A stretch of DNA of 46,730 nucleotides from Paraburkholderia sp. (GTDB lineage Bacteria; Pseudomonadota; Gammaproteobacteria; Burkholderiales; Burkholderiaceae), in contig NZ_JAMFSB010000411.1 of assembly GCF_026225065.1 (NCBI RefSeq), positions 1 to 46,730 of the forward strand. The letters run 5' to 3'. Each line of letters starts with the position of its first letter. Within the stretch, counting starts at the first letter, position 1. This document shows, in pieces, positions 43,185-46,730 of this stretch. The translations under genes and the position numbers were made by a program. The notes below the pieces were generated by a model. That model was not told where the DNA came from. It did no database searches and worked only from the letters and a program-made list of their open reading frames with translations.

Positions 43185-44144
43185 TCAGGCCGGCACGGCC
43201 ACTTTTTCGATCAGCCGGTCGATCACCGCATCTGCACTAACGTTCTCTGCATTGGCATCGTACGAAAGGATCAGACGATGACGCAGCACCGGATGAATCA
43301 CTGCACGCACATCGTCCGGCGTGACGAAATCGCGCGCCTGAAGCCACGCCTGCACCCGGCTCGCACGGTCAAGACCAATCGCCCCGCGCGGGCTCGCCCC
43401 GATCTCGATCCATTTACCGAGTTCCGGGTCCAGTTCGCCGGCATGCCGCGTCGCATTGACGAGCGACACAATGTATTCGTCGATCGCCGGCGCCACCGAC
43501 ACCTGGCGCACCGCCTCGCGCACTTTGAAAATGACGTCCTGCGCAAGCGTTTCAGCCGGCAATGGCGTCGTGCTACTTTCGCGTCGCAGCAGACGCAGCA
43601 TGTCGCGCTCGCTCTCCGGCGACGGATAGCTGATCAGCACCTTCAACAGAAAGCGGTCCATCTGCGCCTCGGGCAACGGATAGGTGCCCTCCTGCTCGAT
43701 CGGATTCTGCGTGGCCATGACGAGAAACAGTTCGGGCATGGGATGCGTCTTGCCGGCGACAGACACCTGCCGCTCTTCCATGGCTTCAAGCAACGCAGAC
43801 TGAACCTTCGCGGGGGCGCGGTTGATCTCATCGGCCAGAATCAGGTTGCCGAAAATGGGCCCAGGTTGAAACGTCAAGGTACGCTCCGTGCCGGCCTGCA
43901 ACAACGTCTCGCCGCCCGTGATGTCCGAGGGCAACAGGTCTGGCGTGAACTGGATACGTTTCATGGTCGCGGCCAGCCGCGCGGCGATGGCCTTCACCGT
44001 ACGGGTCTTGGCCAGTCCCGGCAGGCTTTCGAGCAACACGTGGCCGTCTGCCAGCAGCGCGATAAGGATCTGCCGCACCACGGCATGCTGCCCAACCACG
44101 GCTTCGTCCACACTCGCCTCAAAACGCAAGATAGTTTCGCGCAT
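43185..44144 (-). CDS. moxR: MoxR family AAA+ ATPase
   Basis: A 319-residue ATPase. Walker A is LLESLPGLAKTRTV, as usual for MoxR; Walker B and neighbours read NLILADEINRAPAKVQSALL; sensor residues are in MATQNPIEQEGTYPLPEAQ. A small C-terminal lid (ASPRGAIGLDRASRVQAWL) completes the family pattern. The ATG at 44144 gives MRETILRFEASVDEAVVGQ, matching family starts; an upstream ATG at 44225 is in frame. It is the first gene of the Bat operon, and works with DUF58 and VWA partners as a chaperone-like remodeller. Confidence 0.93.
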   Translation of the reverse strand: MRETILRFEASVDEAVVGQHAVVRQILIALLADGHVLLESLPGLAKTRTVKAIAARLAATMKRIQFTPDLLPSDITGGETLLQAGTERTLTFQPGPIFGNLILADEINRAPAKVQSALLEAMEERQVSVAGKTHPMPELFLVMATQNPIEQEGTYPLPEAQMDRFLLKVLISYPSPESERDMLRLLRRESSTTPLPAETLAQDVIFKVREAVRQVSVAPAIDEYIVSLVNATRHAGELDPELGKWIEIGASPRGAIGLDRASRVQAWLQARDFVTPDDVRAVIHPVLRHRLILSYDANAENVSADAVIDRLIEKVAVPA

Positions 44145-44684
44145 TGCGTCAATCCATTTAATCGTTTCGTTTTTTATTGCCTGGATATCGCCGGCTATTT
44201 TTAACGGTAACGCACGCCACATCATCCGTCAAAGGCGTTAGCAATCATTTGAAAAATATCGTGAAGTCTTACAAAATTATTGTTAATCTCCATTCTCATG
44301 AAGAGTTGCCATCCCGTCCGTCGCCCGGCAATTGCGGCGCTTGCGCTCCGGCACGCTAGATCGGCGCGCAGCCTGGCTGCGGGGTTAAGGGGAACAGGTA
44401 GCTGCCGAAGAGCGCGGCCATGCATATCCAGCGCGTGAATATAGAGCGCTGCATTGTTTCAAAAAACGATTCAGAGAGAATGACAAATACAGTTTCTGAA
44501 AAATAACGCCGGTTATTACGCAACCGGCCGGCCGTTTTATCTTCCGCTGAGAATTCTGATTAAGCATTTCATGCAGAGAGTTTTCTAACGCTTTTCGCAA
44601 AACGCATATCGCATATACGGGAAGTTCGAGCGAGGCGACTCCGACCCGATAAGGCTACGTAGTGCATCTCCTGGAAGCGAAACC
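44145..44684. other. Long AT-richer divergent gap between moxR and the FGE gene
   Basis: About 540 bases lie between the divergent starts with no supported gene. The part near 44240-44310 is clearly more AT-rich than the window average, as expected for promoters. At 44508-44528 a perfect 7-bp hairpin GCCGGTT / AACCGGC with a 7-base loop is flanked by A-rich sequence on the left and a GGCCG-TTTT run on the right, so it could act as a weak terminator in either direction. Confidence 0.5.
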
Positions 44685-45926
44685 ATGAGCAAGCAAAATC
44701 AGAGCACTGTCACATTACGGAGCGCCGGCATAACGTCGGCTCCCCTTCCCGAAGCGAAGCGGCTCCGCCAGATCCTGCTATGGGTGGCGGCATTTGTGCT
44801 GCTTCCCGCTTTTCTTGGCGCAGCGGTGACATGGGCGATCGGCACACATACAAAGGCGTCCGAAATACGTGTGGTCTATGGCGACGGCACACGCGGCCCG
44901 CTAGGCATGGCGTGGGTCCCCGGCGGCGAATTCATGATGGGCAGCGACTACAAACTCGCCCAGCCCAATGAGCGCCCAGCCCACAAGGTGCGCGTGCACG
45001 GCTTCTGGATGGACCGTCATCATGTGACCAATGCCGAGTTCCGCAAGTTTGTCCAAACGACAGGCTATGTGACCACGGCAGAGAAAAAGCCGGACTGGGA
45101 CACGCTCAAGGTGCAGTTGCCGCCCGGCACGGCACGACCGGACGATAGCGCACTGGTGCCGGGCGCTATGGTGTTCGTCGGAACGGACCAGCCGGTCTCG
45201 CTGGAAGACTATTCGCGCTGGTGGCGCTACGTGCCAGGAGCGAACTGGCGTCATCCGGACGGTCCCGACAGCAACATCATCGGCAAGGACGATCATCCCG
45301 TCGTTCAGGTGTCCTACGAGGATGCACAAGCGTATGCCAAATGGGCCGGCGGGCGCTTGCCGACCGAGGCGGAGTGGGAGTTCGCTGCGCGTGGCGGTCT
45401 TGACCAGGCCACCTATACGTGGGGCAACAAGTTTTCGCCTGACGGCAAACAGATGGCGAATGTCTGGCAAGGCCAGCAGGCGCAACCATTCCCGGTGGTC
45501 AGCGCCAAGGCCGGCGGCGCGCTCGGCACCAGCCCGGTGGGCAGCTTTCCGGCGAACGGCTACGGCCTGTCCGACATGACCGGCAATGCATGGCAGTGGG
45601 TGGCCGACTGGTACCGCGCCGACCAGTTCCGCCGCGAGTCGGCCAGCAACACCGGCCTGATCGACAACCCGGCTGGGCCGAGCGCCTCGTGGGATCCAGC
45701 GGACCCGGGCGTGCCCGCGGATGCGCCCAAGCGGGTCACGCGCGGCGGCTCGTTTCTCTGCAACGAAGCCTATTGCCTGAGTTACCGGCCAAGTGCGCGA
45801 CGCGGCACGGATCCCTATAACAGCATGTCCCATCTCGGCTTCCGCATCGTAATGGACGAGGACACCTGGAAGGACAACCCGGCGGCCCAGCAACAAGCCA
45901 ATCGGGCCGCTAGCCGTGGAGGGTGA
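44685..45926 (+). CDS. Membrane-anchored formylglycine-generating enzyme (sulfatase-modifying factor)
   Basis: A 413-residue enzyme. One N-terminal helix (about 30-52, LLWVAAFVLLPAFLGAAVTW) without a cleavage site anchors it, placing the catalytic part in the periplasm. The FGE fold shows MAWVPGGEFMMGSD, GFWMDRHHVTNAEF, GRLPTEAEWEFAARGG, GLSDMTGNAWQWVADW and the C-terminal GGSFLCNEAYCLSYRPSARR. The two cysteines, C359 and C364, match the copper-binding active-site pair of true FGEs, so it should turn a sulfatase Cys into formylglycine. No sulfatase is in the window. A HAD lipoprotein follows after 78 bases. Confidence 0.93.
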   Translation: MSKQNQSTVTLRSAGITSAPLPEAKRLRQILLWVAAFVLLPAFLGAAVTWAIGTHTKASEIRVVYGDGTRGPLGMAWVPGGEFMMGSDYKLAQPNERPAHKVRVHGFWMDRHHVTNAEFRKFVQTTGYVTTAEKKPDWDTLKVQLPPGTARPDDSALVPGAMVFVGTDQPVSLEDYSRWWRYVPGANWRHPDGPDSNIIGKDDHPVVQVSYEDAQAYAKWAGGRLPTEAEWEFAARGGLDQATYTWGNKFSPDGKQMANVWQGQQAQPFPVVSAKAGGALGTSPVGSFPANGYGLSDMTGNAWQWVADWYRADQFRRESASNTGLIDNPAGPSASWDPADPGVPADAPKRVTRGGSFLCNEAYCLSYRPSARRGTDPYNSMSHLGFRIVMDEDTWKDNPAAQQQANRAASRGG

Positions 45927-46004
45927 GCCGGCAGCGCGGTTGCTGACTCTAGCGCTGCTTCATTTGTGGACCGTAAAGCCCGTGCCATATAAGCAGGAGT
46001 TCGA

Positions 46005-46730
46005 ATGGATTGCCTGAACCATCGCGGCTGGATTCGGCATGCTGCCGGCCAGATCGGCCACGCCTTGTTTGCGTTGATGTTTGCCCTGACGCTGGCCGGC
46101 TGCGCAGGCTCAGGTAATGGTCCGGGCGCCGCGCAGACCGGCGTGTCGAGCACGACCGACCCGCTACCCTCCTGGCGCAACGGCGCAGCGAAGCAGTCGA
46201 TCCTGAAGTTCGTCGCCGATGTCACGCGCGAGGGCGCGCCGAACTACGTGCCTGCGGCGCAGCGCGTCGCGGTGTTCGACAACGACGGCACCTTGTGGAG
46301 CGAGCAGCCCATCCCGTTCCAGCTGGTCTTCCTGCTGGACCAGGTCAAGGCCGCAGCGCCCGATCATCCCGAATGGAAAAACAACCCGGCCTTCAAGGCG
46401 CTAACCGCGCACGACAGCGCAGCACTCGCCACCCACCAGAAGGAGTTGCTGCAGCTGATCGCCGCTGCGAATAGCGGCATGACGGTAGACGCGTACGACG
46501 AGACCGTGCGCAACTGGCTGGCGACCGCGCGCGACCCGAAATTCAATCGGCCGTACACCGCGCTCGTGTATCAACCGCAACTCGAACTGCTCGCCTATCT
46601 GCGGGCCAGCGGCTTCAAGACCTACATCGTGTCGGGCGGCACGATCGACTTTATGCGGCCGTGGTCCCAGCAGGTCTACGGCATTCCGCCCGAGCAGGTG
46701 ATCGGCTCCAGCCAGGCAGTGAAATACGAA
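46005..46730 (+). CDS. HAD-superfamily phosphatase lipoprotein, truncated by window edge
   Basis: 242 codons are visible with no stop before the right edge. The N-terminus is a lipoprotein signal with lipobox LAGC (Cys33). HAD motif I is FDNDGTLW with D92 and D94 as nucleophile and acid/base, and motif II is in YIVSGGTIDF. The cap and motifs resemble phosphoserine-phosphatase-like (SerB/haloacid dehalogenase-like) proteins. AGGAG lies 5 bases before the ATG. As an exported lipoprotein next to an FGE gene it probably acts in the periplasm on a phosphate ester, perhaps with a sulfatase outside the window. Substrate unknown. Confidence 0.88.
   Translation, partial: MDCLNHRGWIRHAAGQIGHALFALMFALTLAGCAGSGNGPGAAQTGVSSTTDPLPSWRNGAAKQSILKFVADVTREGAPNYVPAAQRVAVFDNDGTLWSEQPIPFQLVFLLDQVKAAAPDHPEWKNNPAFKALTAHDSAALATHQKELLQLIAAANSGMTVDAYDETVRNWLATARDPKFNRPYTALVYQPQLELLAYLRASGFKTYIVSGGTIDFMRPWSQQVYGIPPEQVIGSSQAVKYE

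Noticed and set aside
1..46730. CRISPR arrays, insertion sequences, integrases, tRNA genes
   Set aside because: I found no regularly spaced repeats, transposase-like protein or cloverleaf with conserved T-loop in any gene-free gap.

Overview
The window is GC-rich, densely packed bacterial DNA. Its gene content points to a betaproteobacterium of the Burkholderia / Paraburkholderia / Caballeronia group: many LysR, AraC and SorC regulators, a PapA5-like acyltransferase, an AtuA-family protein, a DHA2 exporter, a Bat operon and a stressosome module. This assignment rests on gene families and style only. I saw no rRNA, tRNA, CRISPR array, insertion sequence or phage gene. The large antisense reading frames are high-GC shadows.

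Region 1 (1-7.5 kb) is a mixed accessory stretch: the start of a response regulator, a condensation-fold acyltransferase, a DUF2165 membrane protein, an AtuA/DUF1446 protein fused to a DUF4387 domain beside a LysR regulator, an exported alpha/beta hydrolase, an exported protein of unknown function and an NTF2-like protein. A 47-bp element occurs twice, in two gene-free gaps (338-384 and 4131-4177).

Region 2 (7.6-20.2 kb) is the most unusual part. One minus-strand block runs from a SorC-type sugar-phosphate regulator through a homoserine-dehydrogenase-like/SAF oxidoreductase (COG4091 type), acetoin-dehydrogenase-type E1 alpha, E1 beta and E2, GutM, a complete glucitol-type PTS permease (SrlA, SrlE, SrlB) and a private HPr-Enzyme I fusion. 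No sorbitol-6-phosphate dehydrogenase is present. The set reads as one pathway: phosphorylating import of a polyol-like compound, NAD(P)-linked oxidation, then thiamine/lipoate-dependent C-C cleavage to acetyl-CoA plus an aldehyde phosphate. The substrate is unknown. TGAACA-type half-sites beside -10-like hexamers recur in the three control gaps of this block. Two unrecognised genes are divergent from the regulator.

Region 3 (20.2-27 kb) is a compact stressosome operon: rsbR, rsbS, rsbT, an RsbT-like ATPase fused to an RsbX/RsbU-like phosphatase, then two hybrid histidine kinases. No sigma factor or anti-sigma partner is next to it, so the output is probably phosphorelay-based. An AraC regulator, a candidate structured RNA with a strong terminator, a CHAD protein and another soluble hybrid kinase follow (27-31.5 kb).

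Region 4 (31.5-37.6 kb) holds an epoxide-hydrolase-like enzyme, a glycine-zipper lipoprotein, a universal stress protein, a DHA2 drug exporter, an FAD-dependent aromatic hydroxylase and a 56-residue membrane protein.

Region 5 (37.7-46.7 kb) is a Bat operon (moxR, DUF58, DUF4381, batA, batB/C fusion, batD), divergent from a membrane-anchored formylglycine-generating enzyme with both active-site cysteines and a truncated HAD-phosphatase lipoprotein. That end looks like the start of a sulfatase-related cluster continuing beyond the window.
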